Shown one piece after another: positions 7,763 to 16,091 of a stretch of 57,679 bases of DNA. This DNA comes from JANXQG01 sp037147235. GTDB lineage: Bacteria > Planctomycetota > Planctomycetia > Pirellulales > Thermoguttaceae. Within the stretch, counting starts at the first letter, position 1, and the number at the start of each line of letters is the position of its first letter. The position numbers and the translations under genes are program-made. The stretch spans positions 1 through 57,679 of the forward strand of contig JBAWVO010000002.1 of the NCBI GenBank assembly GCA_037147235.1, in the 5' to 3' direction. Under the pieces are notes generated by a model. That model did no database searches. It had not been told where the DNA came from and saw only the letters and a list, made by a program, of their open reading frames with translations.

Positions 7763-8902
7763 ATGCGGCAACTTGTTGGTATTACCGGAAGTGGGGCAAT
7801 TGGCGTGGATCCCTTTGACCCGTGGACATGGTCGGGATCGAGCCGATTCTTTTTCCGCGAATGTGACCAGCGTGGACATTTACGCCGTGCTTTCGGCGTC
7901 GAAGCACCATGCTTCATGAAGTATGGCTGCGCACTCTTGAACTTCTCTCGAGATCGAGTTAAATGGCGAAGGAAGTTCTATATGGACGTGCGCTACAGGC
8001 GATCGCTCACGGGCCAGATTGCAAAACGGCTCAACCAAGAGGATTTTGACTCGGATTTCCTGCAGATCGGTGCAATGTACGACGTGCCCTCCATCGTCCG
8101 GCGCAGGAGCAAGTGCTTTATGTACTCGGATGGAAACTTCGCGACTTCGCTGAAGAGCCCCTATTTTCCCTCGGGCATATCGCGACGGAGTATCGATCGC
8201 ATTTTTGCCTACGAGAAAGACGTGTACTCGAGCCTCGACATGATCTTTACGATGAGCGAGTATCTCCGCCAATCGTTTATCGACGACTTTGGAGTGAATC
8301 CTCAACGGGTCGTACACATTGGAGCGGGATGCAATTTGGAAGAACTACCGAGCCTGGATGAAGGAAAAGTCTACGACAACGGAGTGCTGTTATTCATCGG
8401 CGCGGACTTCGACCGAAAGGGTGGCCCCGATTTGTTGCGGGCTTTTTCCGTCCTTCGCCAACGGATCCCGCACGCAACGCTCCATATCGTCGGACCACCG
8501 AAGCCAATCAGCGATTCCACGGCCCCCGGCGTCGTATGGCATGGGTTTCTCAGAAAAGGCGAGCCTGCCGAAGCCAAAACCCTCAATGAACTATTTAGGT
8601 GCGCCACTATTTTCGTGATGCCATCGATCTTTGAGCCTTTCGGAATCGCGCCCATGGAAGCTATGTCTTACGGCATTCCTTGCGTTGTTAGCAACGCATG
8701 GGCATTGCCGGAAATTGTCACAAAAGGAGTGACCGGGGAATTGGTTGACTGTGGCCAATGGGAAGAACTTGCCGATGTATTGGTGGAAATGCTGATGAAC
8801 CCGATGCAACTCAAGGCTTACGGCAAGGCGGGGCGGGAGCGTGTTCAGGGGCATACGTGGGCCGCCGTGGTGGATAGAATGATTGCGGCATTGCCGGCAT
8901 GA
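7763..8902 (+). CDS. Glycosyltransferase family 4 (GT-B fold)
   Basis: A 379-aa retaining glycosyltransferase. The C-terminal GT4 domain shows LLFIGADFDRKGGPDLLRAF, LHIVGPP and the donor-binding E-x7-E motif in EPFGIAPMEAMSYGIPCVVS, followed by LPEIVTKGVTGELVD. The N-terminal acceptor domain is more diverged (SDGNFATSL, TMSEYLRQSFIDDFGV). Soluble or peripheral; acts on the cytoplasmic face on the growing lipid-linked oligosaccharide. Its stop overlaps the start of the next glycosyltransferase by 4 nt (ATGA). Confidence 0.9.
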   Translation: MRQLVGITGSGAIGVDPFDPWTWSGSSRFFFRECDQRGHLRRAFGVEAPCFMKYGCALLNFSRDRVKWRRKFYMDVRYRRSLTGQIAKRLNQEDFDSDFLQIGAMYDVPSIVRRRSKCFMYSDGNFATSLKSPYFPSGISRRSIDRIFAYEKDVYSSLDMIFTMSEYLRQSFIDDFGVNPQRVVHIGAGCNLEELPSLDEGKVYDNGVLLFIGADFDRKGGPDLLRAFSVLRQRIPHATLHIVGPPKPISDSTAPGVVWHGFLRKGEPAEAKTLNELFRCATIFVMPSIFEPFGIAPMEAMSYGIPCVVSNAWALPEIVTKGVTGELVDCGQWEELADVLVEMLMNPMQLKAYGKAGRERVQGHTWAAVVDRMIAALPA

Positions 8903-10152
8903 GCGAACCTTCGTTGAGCTGTGATTGGATAACGTGCCACTTGGCGACAGAGCAAACAAGTTTGGTTACCCATCTCACTTCCTCCCGTTTTTTCGGCGGA
9001 CCCGAGCGGCAAATGCTGGGGCTGGCTCAAAGCCTGCCGTCCACGTTCCGCACGTCCTTTGTTTCCTTCCGGGAAACTGGGCTGTGCGAGGCGTTTCTCG
9101 ACGAGGTTCGCCTCGCCAGCTTCGAGGGCGTCGCCCTGCGCCATGATACGCCCCACCTCCTGGCCGCACGAAAGGAATTGATCGACGTGCTCCGCCGCCT
9201 CGGTACCAACGTCCTTTGCTGCCACGGTTATAAAGCCAACCTCCTGGGCTTACTGGCCGCGAGGCGGATCGGCATCCCCGTGATTGCCGTCTCCCGAGGC
9301 TGGACTGGCGAGTGCTTTCGCATCCGCCTCTACGAAGTCCTTGACCGCCGCGTTTTGCGTTGGATGGACAAGGTCGTCTGTGTGTCTGCGGCCCAGGCGG
9401 AAAAGGTCCGTCGTTCGGGCGTGCGCCAGCAGCAGATTACGGTGATCCACAATGCCATCCGTCCCGAGCGTTTTGCCACCCCCGATCCTGCCTATCGCGA
9501 TCTTCTCTGCCGCATGTTTCCCGAGCCGCCCGCACGGATCGTCGGTGCCGCCGGCCGCCTCAGCCCCGAAAAAGGTTTTGATATCTTGATCGCCGCCGCC
9601 CAAATACTCGACTCTCCCCTCTCCCTTTCCGGGAGAGGGGGTGAGGGCGGCCGCATCGGCTTCATCCTCTTCGGCGACGGCCCCTTGCGAGACGCCCTGG
9701 CCCGTCAGATCGCCGCCCACGGTCTGAAGAACCGCTTCATCCTGGCCGGTTTCCGCCCAGACCTTGACTGTTACCTTCCGCACCTCGATCTCTTTGTGCA
9801 GTCGTCGTTCACCGAGGGTCTGCCGAACGTGATTTTGGAGGCCCAGGCGGCTGGCGTATCTGTCGTGGCCACGTCCGTTGGCGGTACGCCCGAGGTGATT
9901 GAAGACGGCCGGACCGGTTGGCTTGTCCCGCCCCGTGACGCCGCTGCGCTGGCCGAGCGGATCGCCCGCCTGCTGGCTGACGATCTGTCCCGCGCGACAT
10001 TCCGCCGACAGGGCCGTGCCGACGTTGAAGACCGATTCTCCTTCACCGCCCAATCGCGGCTATACGAAAACCTATTTGCCACGCTGCTGGGAAAATCCCC
10101 CGCCGCGCTGGCGGCGGCATTCCACGTCGAATCATCCGCCGGTACGCCCTGA
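8899..10152 (+). CDS. Glycosyltransferase family 4 with an in-frame palindromic insert
   Basis: A 417-aa GT4 enzyme. SSRFFGGPERQMLGLA is the N-terminal glycine-rich acceptor loop; VCVSAAQAEKVRRSGV and VIHNAIRPERF are typical domain-boundary motifs; AAGRLSPEKGFDILIAAA, ILFGDGPLRDAL, and EGLPNVILEAQAAGVSVVAT (E-x7-E) build the donor domain. Between AAAQIL and IGFILFGDG the residues SPLSLSGRGGEGGR are encoded by a perfect 10-bp hairpin repeat (9616-9640) and are not part of the family core. ATG 8899 overlaps the previous stop. Confidence 0.9.
   Translation: MSEPSLSCDWITCHLATEQTSLVTHLTSSRFFGGPERQMLGLAQSLPSTFRTSFVSFRETGLCEAFLDEVRLASFEGVALRHDTPHLLAARKELIDVLRRLGTNVLCCHGYKANLLGLLAARRIGIPVIAVSRGWTGECFRIRLYEVLDRRVLRWMDKVVCVSAAQAEKVRRSGVRQQQITVIHNAIRPERFATPDPAYRDLLCRMFPEPPARIVGAAGRLSPEKGFDILIAAAQILDSPLSLSGRGGEGGRIGFILFGDGPLRDALARQIAAHGLKNRFILAGFRPDLDCYLPHLDLFVQSSFTEGLPNVILEAQAAGVSVVATSVGGTPEVIEDGRTGWLVPPRDAAALAERIARLLADDLSRATFRRQGRADVEDRFSFTAQSRLYENLFATLLGKSPAALAAAFHVESSAGTP
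9612..9648. repeat. Palindromic repeat inserted in a glycosyltransferase gene
   Basis: CCCCTCTCCC (9616-9625) and GGGAGAGGGG (9631-9640) form a perfect 10-bp stem with a TTTCC loop, followed by TGAGGGC. The same arrangement begins the window (1-46). It reads through in frame in the glycosyltransferase at 8899-10152. Confidence 0.85.
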
Positions 10153-10197
10153 TGTCAAGTCTTCACGAAAAGGTCAGAGGCATATTTCATGGATAAT
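10153..10197 (+). pseudogene. Remnant of a deacetylase gene start
   Basis: ATGTCAAGTCTTCACGAAAA (from 10152) reads MSSLHEKVRGIFHG and then stops. The intact deacetylase 2.5 kb downstream starts MSALHEKF at 12644, and the upstream bases also match (CCACGTCGAA, ACGCCCTGATGTCA versus CCACGTCGAA, AAACCCTGATGTCA). Best read as a leftover copy of that gene's initiation region flanking the acyltransferase pair. Confidence 0.6.
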
Positions 10198-11373
10198 GCG
10201 TCAATTTCAGCAGGTGAGTTCGAGGATTCGTCGCCCATGCCGCGGTACTCGGTATCCTTTCTGACTCCAGCCGAGGTCGGACAGTCGCCAGCCGTTCTTG
10301 CGGCATGGCAGGATCTGCTCGGCCAGAGTACCAATCTCTATCGCCTCTATCAGTCGCCGGAGTGGTGGAACCATCAAGGCTCCGTTCATAGTGGTTTACA
10401 GCGTTCCCTGGGAGTGGTTCGGGATGGCAAGGACGCGGTCGTGGGCGTTGTCCCTCTGCAAATTGGTCATCACGCGATCTCCTTTTGGTTAGGAAGCCGC
10501 AACCTCGGGCGGATGCGCTTTAGGACCATTGACCTCCTGGGCAGTCATCCGCTCTTGCCTGACGACGAGAACGCATATCGCCAACTGTTCAGGTCGATCT
10601 GCGATTTTTTCTCCGATTGCAGGAGCATTCGTATGTTCAACGTGATCCGAGAGAGTTGGTGTTGTCGGTACTTTGAAGCGGCCAACTCGCAGAACGAAAA
10701 GAACTGGTTCCTCTACTCGGGAGAAAACCCGCGGCTATTTCACATCGTCAGAGTTCCGGCCACGTTTGAAGAATACATGAAGAAGTTTTCTTCCAAGCGG
10801 CGACACGCGCTTCGGCGAGAGATGAAAATCTTAGAGCAACGCGGTGCCGGAGATCTGCAACTGGAGCGTATCGAAAACGTGGAGCAAATCGACCGGTTCC
10901 TAGCTATCGCACGCCCGTTGTTCGATCGTTCATGGAAAGCTGGAATTCTTCCAACTTGCCTGGAGGGTGGCAAGCCCCACTTCGAGGACTTGGCGCGAAG
11001 AGGAATCCTCCGTGCATACCTTTTGCGATGCGGAGACAGCTACTGTGCCTATGTGATTGGCTATCAGTTCCGCGACGTCTATCACGGCATTGAAAACGCA
11101 CATGATTCGGCTTTCAACGAATACTCTCCCGGGAAGGTCATGCAATTGCTCGTCATTGAGGATCTCACCAATCACACTCCCCCGGAAAAGTTTAGTTTCG
11201 GCTTCGGTAACCAGGATTATAAAGTACAGCTCGGCACCGATCACGCCGAGGATGCCACCATCGTGCTGATGAGAAGAACCTTGGCCAATCGGTTCAAGTG
11301 CGGCTGCCATCAGACGTTCCGATCTTCCGTGCGAGCCATCAAACGCGGTCTAGGCCGTAACACACCCACATAA
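10189..11373 (+). CDS. GNAT-fold acyltransferase, CelD/BcsL family (copy 1)
   Basis: A 394-aa member of the double-GNAT CelD/BcsL-like acyltransferase family (Pfam GNAT_6 type), common in planctomycete polysaccharide loci. Seen: SPEWWNHQGSV near residue 65, VVGVVPLQIG, LLGSHPLLPDD, the basic FSSKRRHALRREMKILEQRG block, RPLFDRSWKAG, LRRG-type ILRAYLLRCGDSYCAYVIGYQ and NEYSPGKVMQLLVIEDL. The last three are the typical substrate/cofactor face of the C-terminal GNAT domain. It likely transfers an acyl or aminoacyl group to the polysaccharide or its precursor. It is a tandem duplicate of the next gene, with which it shares long identical stretches, including the C-terminal AIKRGLGRNTPT. Confidence 0.82.
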   Translation: MDNASISAGEFEDSSPMPRYSVSFLTPAEVGQSPAVLAAWQDLLGQSTNLYRLYQSPEWWNHQGSVHSGLQRSLGVVRDGKDAVVGVVPLQIGHHAISFWLGSRNLGRMRFRTIDLLGSHPLLPDDENAYRQLFRSICDFFSDCRSIRMFNVIRESWCCRYFEAANSQNEKNWFLYSGENPRLFHIVRVPATFEEYMKKFSSKRRHALRREMKILEQRGAGDLQLERIENVEQIDRFLAIARPLFDRSWKAGILPTCLEGGKPHFEDLARRGILRAYLLRCGDSYCAYVIGYQFRDVYHGIENAHDSAFNEYSPGKVMQLLVIEDLTNHTPPEKFSFGFGNQDYKVQLGTDHAEDATIVLMRRTLANRFKCGCHQTFRSSVRAIKRGLGRNTPT

Positions 11374-11383
11374 TATACACAAT

Positions 11384-12562
11384 ATGAGAACTTCAATCTG
11401 CGCTTTCAAGGAGTTGTCGCTCGTGCCGCACTACTCGGTGTCCTTTCTGACCCCAGCCGAGGTCGAACAATCGCCAAGCATTCTTGCGGCGTGGGAGGAT
11501 CTGCTTAGCCATAGCACCAATCTCTATCGTCTCTATCAGTCGCCGGAGTGGTGGAGCCATCTCGGTTCCGTACAGGGCGGTCCGCAGCGATCACTGGGAG
11601 TGGTTCGGAACAGCACGGACAAGGTCGTGGGCGTTGTTCCGGTACAGATTGGTCAGCTATCGATCTCTTTCAGGTTAGGAAGCCGCAAGCTATGGCAGAT
11701 GCGTTTTGACACCGTTTTCCTCTTGGGCAGTCATCCGCTCTTGCCCGACGATGAGAGTGCATATCACCAACTGTTCAGGTCGATCTGGGACTCGTTTTCC
11801 GATTGCAACAGCATCTGCATGCCGAGCGTGTTCAAGGAGAGTTGGTGTTGGCGGTACTCTGAACCGGCCAACTCACGGAGCGAAAAGAGCTGGTTCCTCT
11901 ACTCGGGAGAAAACTCGCGGCCATTTCACATCATCAGGATGCCAGCCGCGTTCGAGGAATACTTGAAGAAATTCTCTTCCAAGCGGCGATACGCGCTTCG
12001 GCGAGAGATGAAACTCCTTCAGCAACGCGGCGGGGGAAATATGCAACTCGAACGCATCGAAAACACGGAGCAAGTCGACCACTTTCTCGATATAGCGAAA
12101 CCGCTGTTCGATCGCTCCTGGAAAGGCAAGCGTCGCCTTTCCTCTCGCCTTGAGGGTGACAAGCCCCACTTTGAAGACTTGGCGCGAAGAGGAATCCTAC
12201 GATCGTACCTTTTGCGATGCGGAGACACCTACTGTGCCTATGCGGTTGGCCATCAGCTCCGGGACGTCTTTCACCTCATCACAATCGCACACGATCCGGA
12301 CTTCAACGAATATTCTCCCGGAAAGGTCATTCTCTTGCTTATTATTGAGGATCTCACCAATCACATTCCCCCGGAAACATTCAGTTTCGGCCGCGATCAC
12401 CTTGACTATAAAGCACACTTTGGTACCGACCGCACCGAGGAAGCCACCGCCATACTGATGCGAGGAACCTTGGCCAATCGGTTCAAGTGCGGCTGTCATC
12501 ATGCGTTGCGATCTTCCTTGCGAGCCATCAAGCGCGGCCTAGGCCGTAACACACCCACATAA
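11384..12562 (+). CDS. GNAT-fold acyltransferase, CelD/BcsL family (copy 2)
   Basis: A 392-aa close paralogue of the preceding gene, separated from it by 10 nt. Shared blocks include YSVSFLTPAEVEQSP, SPEWWSHLGSVQ, FSSKRRYALRREMKLLQQRG, RPLFDRSWKG-type KPLFDRSWKGKRR, LLRCGDTYCAYAVGHQ and FNEYSPGKVILLLIIEDL. Differences cluster in the N-terminal domain and in the GIENAHDS versus LITIAHDP stretch, consistent with duplication and some divergence in substrate use. ATG 11384 is the first in-frame start; an internal start at the conserved PHYSVSFLTP block is possible. Confidence 0.82.
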   Translation: MRTSICAFKELSLVPHYSVSFLTPAEVEQSPSILAAWEDLLSHSTNLYRLYQSPEWWSHLGSVQGGPQRSLGVVRNSTDKVVGVVPVQIGQLSISFRLGSRKLWQMRFDTVFLLGSHPLLPDDESAYHQLFRSIWDSFSDCNSICMPSVFKESWCWRYSEPANSRSEKSWFLYSGENSRPFHIIRMPAAFEEYLKKFSSKRRYALRREMKLLQQRGGGNMQLERIENTEQVDHFLDIAKPLFDRSWKGKRRLSSRLEGDKPHFEDLARRGILRSYLLRCGDTYCAYAVGHQLRDVFHLITIAHDPDFNEYSPGKVILLLIIEDLTNHIPPETFSFGRDHLDYKAHFGTDRTEEATAILMRGTLANRFKCGCHHALRSSLRAIKRGLGRNTPT

Positions 12563-12643
12563 TCGTTGGTTATAAGCCAACCTTTTAAGCCTCCCCGTCA
12601 TGCAGGCATCAATCCACGTCGAACAAACCGCCAGAAAACCCTG

Positions 12644-13636
12644 ATGTCAGCCCTTCACGAAAAATTCTCCGCCACATCTTTTGCCAAGAAGGCTCACCAA
12701 GGATTGGTCTATTGCGGCCTACATTCCGGTTTCCGCGAGTTGTGGCGGGCTGTCACCGGTCGTCGGCACTTGATCCTTGGATTCCATCGCGTGTACTCCG
12801 TTAGCCAGTCTGCCGATCTGTTCGATAGTTGTCCCAGTATGTCGGTCGATTACTTCCGCAAGGTGATCGAGGACGTAAGCGAGCGGTTTACCGTACTTCC
12901 CCTGCAAGAGCTTTGCGGCTACGCCGGAAAGGGCCCTTGTGCCGCAATCACCTTCGACGACGGTTGGCGAGACAACTACGATGTGGCGTTCCCCGTTCTC
13001 CGCGAGTTGGATATTCCCGCAACCATTTTCGTCACCACTGGCAAGATCGGTAATTCCCAGCCGTTCTGGCAACAAATCCTGGGCCGGGCTTTTTGTTGTG
13101 CTGGCGAGGATCCTCATGGCCAAGTGGCACAGGCACTTAGGGCAGTCCTTCAAGTGGAGAGCAACACCCCGCTGACACCAAAGTACTTTCGCCATACCAC
13201 GAACCGCTGGAAAAAACTCACATCGAGCCAGCGCGAGGAACTTTTGTGTGATGCGGGTTGTGCCGCGTTGCTCCCCGAGCAGCCCCGCTGCTTTTTAAGT
13301 ACAGACGAAATCTGCGAGATGGCCCAAGCAGGGATCACCTTTGGATCGCATACCGTCACCCATTCAATTTTGCCGTGGGAATGCCACTCCACGATCAAGC
13401 GGGAGCTAGCCGAGAGCAGGGCTTGTTTGGAGAACCTCCTCGGTTACACGATCAATGCACTTTCCTACCCAAATGGACAGTACTCACACGAGGTTATCGA
13501 TATTGCTCGTGCGACCGGATACGCCATCGCATGTACGACGGCAGCCACCGGTTTTTCCAGGAGAGACGATCGGATGCGTATTCCCAGGGTGGATGCGGGG
13601 TTTTATGGTTCGCCCTTTGCGGGAGGCTGGCTGTGA
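12644..13636 (+). CDS. Polysaccharide deacetylase
   Basis: A 330-aa NodB-fold deacetylase, third in the locus. Seen: LILGFHRVY, CAAITFDDGWRDNYDVAFPVL (catalytic Asp pair), IPATIFVTTGKIG, ITFGSHTVTHSIL (metal His pair), LSYPNGQYSHEV. This is the family often found in capsule loci where an internal sugar must be deacetylated or where a lipid-linked intermediate is edited. ATG 12644 chosen because the same MS-LHEK start is preserved as a remnant at 10152; an upstream in-frame start at 12566 adds 26 unconserved residues. The stop (TGATG) overlaps the next start by 1 nt. Confidence 0.88.
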   Translation: MSALHEKFSATSFAKKAHQGLVYCGLHSGFRELWRAVTGRRHLILGFHRVYSVSQSADLFDSCPSMSVDYFRKVIEDVSERFTVLPLQELCGYAGKGPCAAITFDDGWRDNYDVAFPVLRELDIPATIFVTTGKIGNSQPFWQQILGRAFCCAGEDPHGQVAQALRAVLQVESNTPLTPKYFRHTTNRWKKLTSSQREELLCDAGCAALLPEQPRCFLSTDEICEMAQAGITFGSHTVTHSILPWECHSTIKRELAESRACLENLLGYTINALSYPNGQYSHEVIDIARATGYAIACTTAATGFSRRDDRMRIPRVDAGFYGSPFAGGWL

Positions 13637-14898
13637 TGGAGCCCGAGACGAGCGGACATTTTGAGAACATCGCGACTCGCCCATCGGGGGAGGCGTCGGC
13701 GATCGCGACCTTAGCGGACATGCTTAGTCAGCGAAGGAAAACGAAAGTACTCCTCTTGGCCGATTGCATCTGCTCGGCTGAAGGCGGCACGGAACAACAC
13801 CTGTTGTTTCTACAGCGCGAACTGCCCCGCGACCTCATCGAACTGCACTTCTGCGTGCTGACGCGTCTGGAGTGCATTCGGCCCGAAGATTTCCTCATCC
13901 GCCCCGTCATGCTCAACGGCTTCTCTTACGGTTTGCGCGGGGTACTGGCCCGTCTTCGTGACCTAGCCGCGTTCATCAAGACGAACGAGATCGATGTGGT
14001 CCACGCCTTCGGCCTTACCGCCGAATTCTATGCCTGCTTGGCGGTCAAACTGGCCGGGCGCGGCAAGGTACTCGGCGTCCGCCGCAACATTGGCTACTGG
14101 CACACCTGGCGGAGCCGCTGGCTGGCCCGCTTCGTCGGCCTGCTGGGGGCCAGGTACGCCGCCAACTGCGAGGCGGCCCGCGAGTTTGCCGCCAAGGTGG
14201 AATGGATCGGCCGGCAGCGCGTAACCGTGATCCCGAATCCCGCGCCCACGGAGCGGTTGAAGGAAGGATTGGCCAACATTCCACCCCGCGACTCGCTGGG
14301 TATTGCCGAAGACGAGCAGGTGGTGGGTATCGTCGCAACGGTGCGCCCGGTCAAGGACTACGCCACCTTCCTCCTCGCCGCTCGCCTGGTACTCGACGAT
14401 CACCCGCGTACCCGCTTCCTGATTATCGGTGCCGGTGTGCCTGACTACAAGGCCCAGATGGTGCAGCTTGTCCGTGAATTAGGCATCGAGCGACAATTTA
14501 CGTGGCTCGGCTCCCTACCCAACCCGCTTTGTATCGTGCCTCTGTTTGATGTGGCCGTGCTCTCCAGCTACTCGGAAGCGATGTCGAATGCCGTCATCGA
14601 ATACGCGGTCGCCGGTATTGCTACCGTGGCGACCGATGTTGGCGGCACGCGCGAGGTGGTCGAGGATGGGCAAACAGGTTTTCTTGTTCGCTCCCGCGAC
14701 CCGCAAGCCATGGCGAAACGAATTTCCCAACTCCTTGCCGATGAGGATCTTCGCCGAACCATGGGCGAGAGGGCAAGACTACGAATAATAGGACTGTTCT
14801 CGCAGAGGAACGTCCTGACAAAATACGTGGCCCTGTACGGTCAACTTGTCGGCCACGCGCCGGAAGTGCTTCCACCCCATGACCCGCTTGAGGCCTGA
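13636..14898 (+). CDS. Glycosyltransferase family 4
   Basis: A 420-aa GT4 enzyme. KVLLLADCICSAEGGTEQHLL is the N-terminal glycine loop, DVVHAFGLTAEFYACLAV and VIPNPAPTERLKE lie at the domain interface, VGIVATVRPVKDYATFLLAA and FLIIGAGVPDYKAQM form the donor domain, and SSYSEAMSNAVIEYAVAGIATVATDVGGTREVV holds the E-x7-E motif. Start ATG 13636 overlaps the upstream deacetylase stop (TGATG), so the pair is coupled. A longer reading frame back to 13258 lies inside the deacetylase and is rejected. Confidence 0.9.
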   Translation: MEPETSGHFENIATRPSGEASAIATLADMLSQRRKTKVLLLADCICSAEGGTEQHLLFLQRELPRDLIELHFCVLTRLECIRPEDFLIRPVMLNGFSYGLRGVLARLRDLAAFIKTNEIDVVHAFGLTAEFYACLAVKLAGRGKVLGVRRNIGYWHTWRSRWLARFVGLLGARYAANCEAAREFAAKVEWIGRQRVTVIPNPAPTERLKEGLANIPPRDSLGIAEDEQVVGIVATVRPVKDYATFLLAARLVLDDHPRTRFLIIGAGVPDYKAQMVQLVRELGIERQFTWLGSLPNPLCIVPLFDVAVLSSYSEAMSNAVIEYAVAGIATVATDVGGTREVVEDGQTGFLVRSRDPQAMAKRISQLLADEDLRRTMGERARLRIIGLFSQRNVLTKYVALYGQLVGHAPEVLPPHDPLEA

Positions 14899-14905
14899 AA
14901 ACAAC

Positions 14906-16045
14906 ATGACAATAGCCATCCCAACCACGCCTCTGACGGTGCAAATATGCGACGAGTTTTCCCAACTCCCCCTCGCTCGCTCAGCCTGGAACGAACTGCT
15001 GGATGCCTCGGCGTATCCTTGTGTATTCCGCCGGCATGAATGGTTGAGCACTTGGTGGAAATGGTTCGGCGAAGGCCGTAAACTCCACGTCATTCAAGTA
15101 TTCTCTGGTCCAGATCTGGTGGGCGTGCTTCCGCTTTACCAGGCGAGTGGGGGCGGGCGGTTCTCCCTGCGTTCGAGGAAACTCACTTTGATCGGCGCGG
15201 GCGGTCCGACCTTTCCGGAGTACCTCGGTCCCATCGTTCATCGCGATCATACGGAGGCCATCGTTCGCCAATTGTCGGCGTCGCTGACATCCTCTCCTGC
15301 GTGGGATGGCATCGAGTTTCCCGACATTCCCCCGGACGATGCGGCCACGCGGACGCTTGCCGAGGCATTGGCCAAAGAACGTCCCATGCTGCGATTGCCG
15401 GGTGTGGATTGCCCCTACTTGGATTTGCCCGACAGCTACGAATCCTTTTTGGAGCAGTTGGGCCATCATGGCCGAAAGCGCGAGCGCAAGAAACTGCGGA
15501 AAGCAGAGGGGGCATTTCGCGTCGAGTTGGATTTACTCGACAGCGTGGACCGCTTTCATGATGTCTTTCCGCGGATCGTGGAGTTGAATCGCTCGTCCCG
15601 CGCCCACCATGGTGACCGGAGCCCGTTCGACAACCCGCGGTATGCGGGCTTCCACCGTGAGGCGATCGAATCGCTCCTTCCCTGCGGCGTGGCCCAACTC
15701 TACCTCCTGAGATTTGATGGAAAGCCCGTTGCATTCCAATATGGCTATCTGTATCGAGAGAAATATTACGCATTTCAGAACGGCTTCGACAGCAGTGCTC
15801 AAGAGTATAGTCCCGGTGCCGTACTGTTTCAATTGATCTTCCAGCGACTCCTTGCCGACGGCGTGAAGGAATTCGATTTCCTGCGCGGCGGCGAAAGCTA
15901 CAAAGACCTCTATGCAACGTGTCGGCGTTGCACGGTGAACTTTCACGTGTTCCGCCGCAAGTCCGCGATGCTGGCGAGCCATCTAATCCGCCATGGCCTC
16001 GTACCGCGACTGAAGAGATTGGTGCGTCGATGTTTGCGGTCCTAG
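14906..16045 (+). CDS. GNAT-fold acyltransferase, CelD/BcsL family (third)
   Basis: A 379-aa double-GNAT acyltransferase. Seen: RRHEWLSTWWKWFGEGRKL (the WL-x-TWW motif typical of CelD/BcsL proteins), LVGVLPLY, FPEYLGPIV, HHGRKRERKKLRKAEGAF (basic RK block), IVELNRSSRA, VAQLYLLRFDGKPVAFQYGYLY, EYSPGAVLFQLIFQRL, FDFLRGGESYKDLYAT. More distant from the tandem pair at 10189-12562 than those are from each other. ATG 14906 is used; ATG 14879 is in frame but overlaps the previous gene. Predicted to decorate the polysaccharide or its precursor. Confidence 0.85.
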   Translation: MTIAIPTTPLTVQICDEFSQLPLARSAWNELLDASAYPCVFRRHEWLSTWWKWFGEGRKLHVIQVFSGPDLVGVLPLYQASGGGRFSLRSRKLTLIGAGGPTFPEYLGPIVHRDHTEAIVRQLSASLTSSPAWDGIEFPDIPPDDAATRTLAEALAKERPMLRLPGVDCPYLDLPDSYESFLEQLGHHGRKRERKKLRKAEGAFRVELDLLDSVDRFHDVFPRIVELNRSSRAHHGDRSPFDNPRYAGFHREAIESLLPCGVAQLYLLRFDGKPVAFQYGYLYREKYYAFQNGFDSSAQEYSPGAVLFQLIFQRLLADGVKEFDFLRGGESYKDLYATCRRCTVNFHVFRRKSAMLASHLIRHGLVPRLKRLVRRCLRS

Positions 16046-16091
16046 GGCAGTATATGTTTCGTGTTATGCCGATTCACTTGACTAGCCACGC

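Noticed and set aside
10189..12562. FemAB peptidyltransferases
   Set aside because: The WW motif region, basic block and EYSPG pattern are closer to the CelD/BcsL GNAT family.
13258..13635. Extended start of the GT4 gene within the deacetylase
   Set aside because: The frame overlaps a well-supported deacetylase; ATG 13636 overlaps its stop and precedes the conserved domain.
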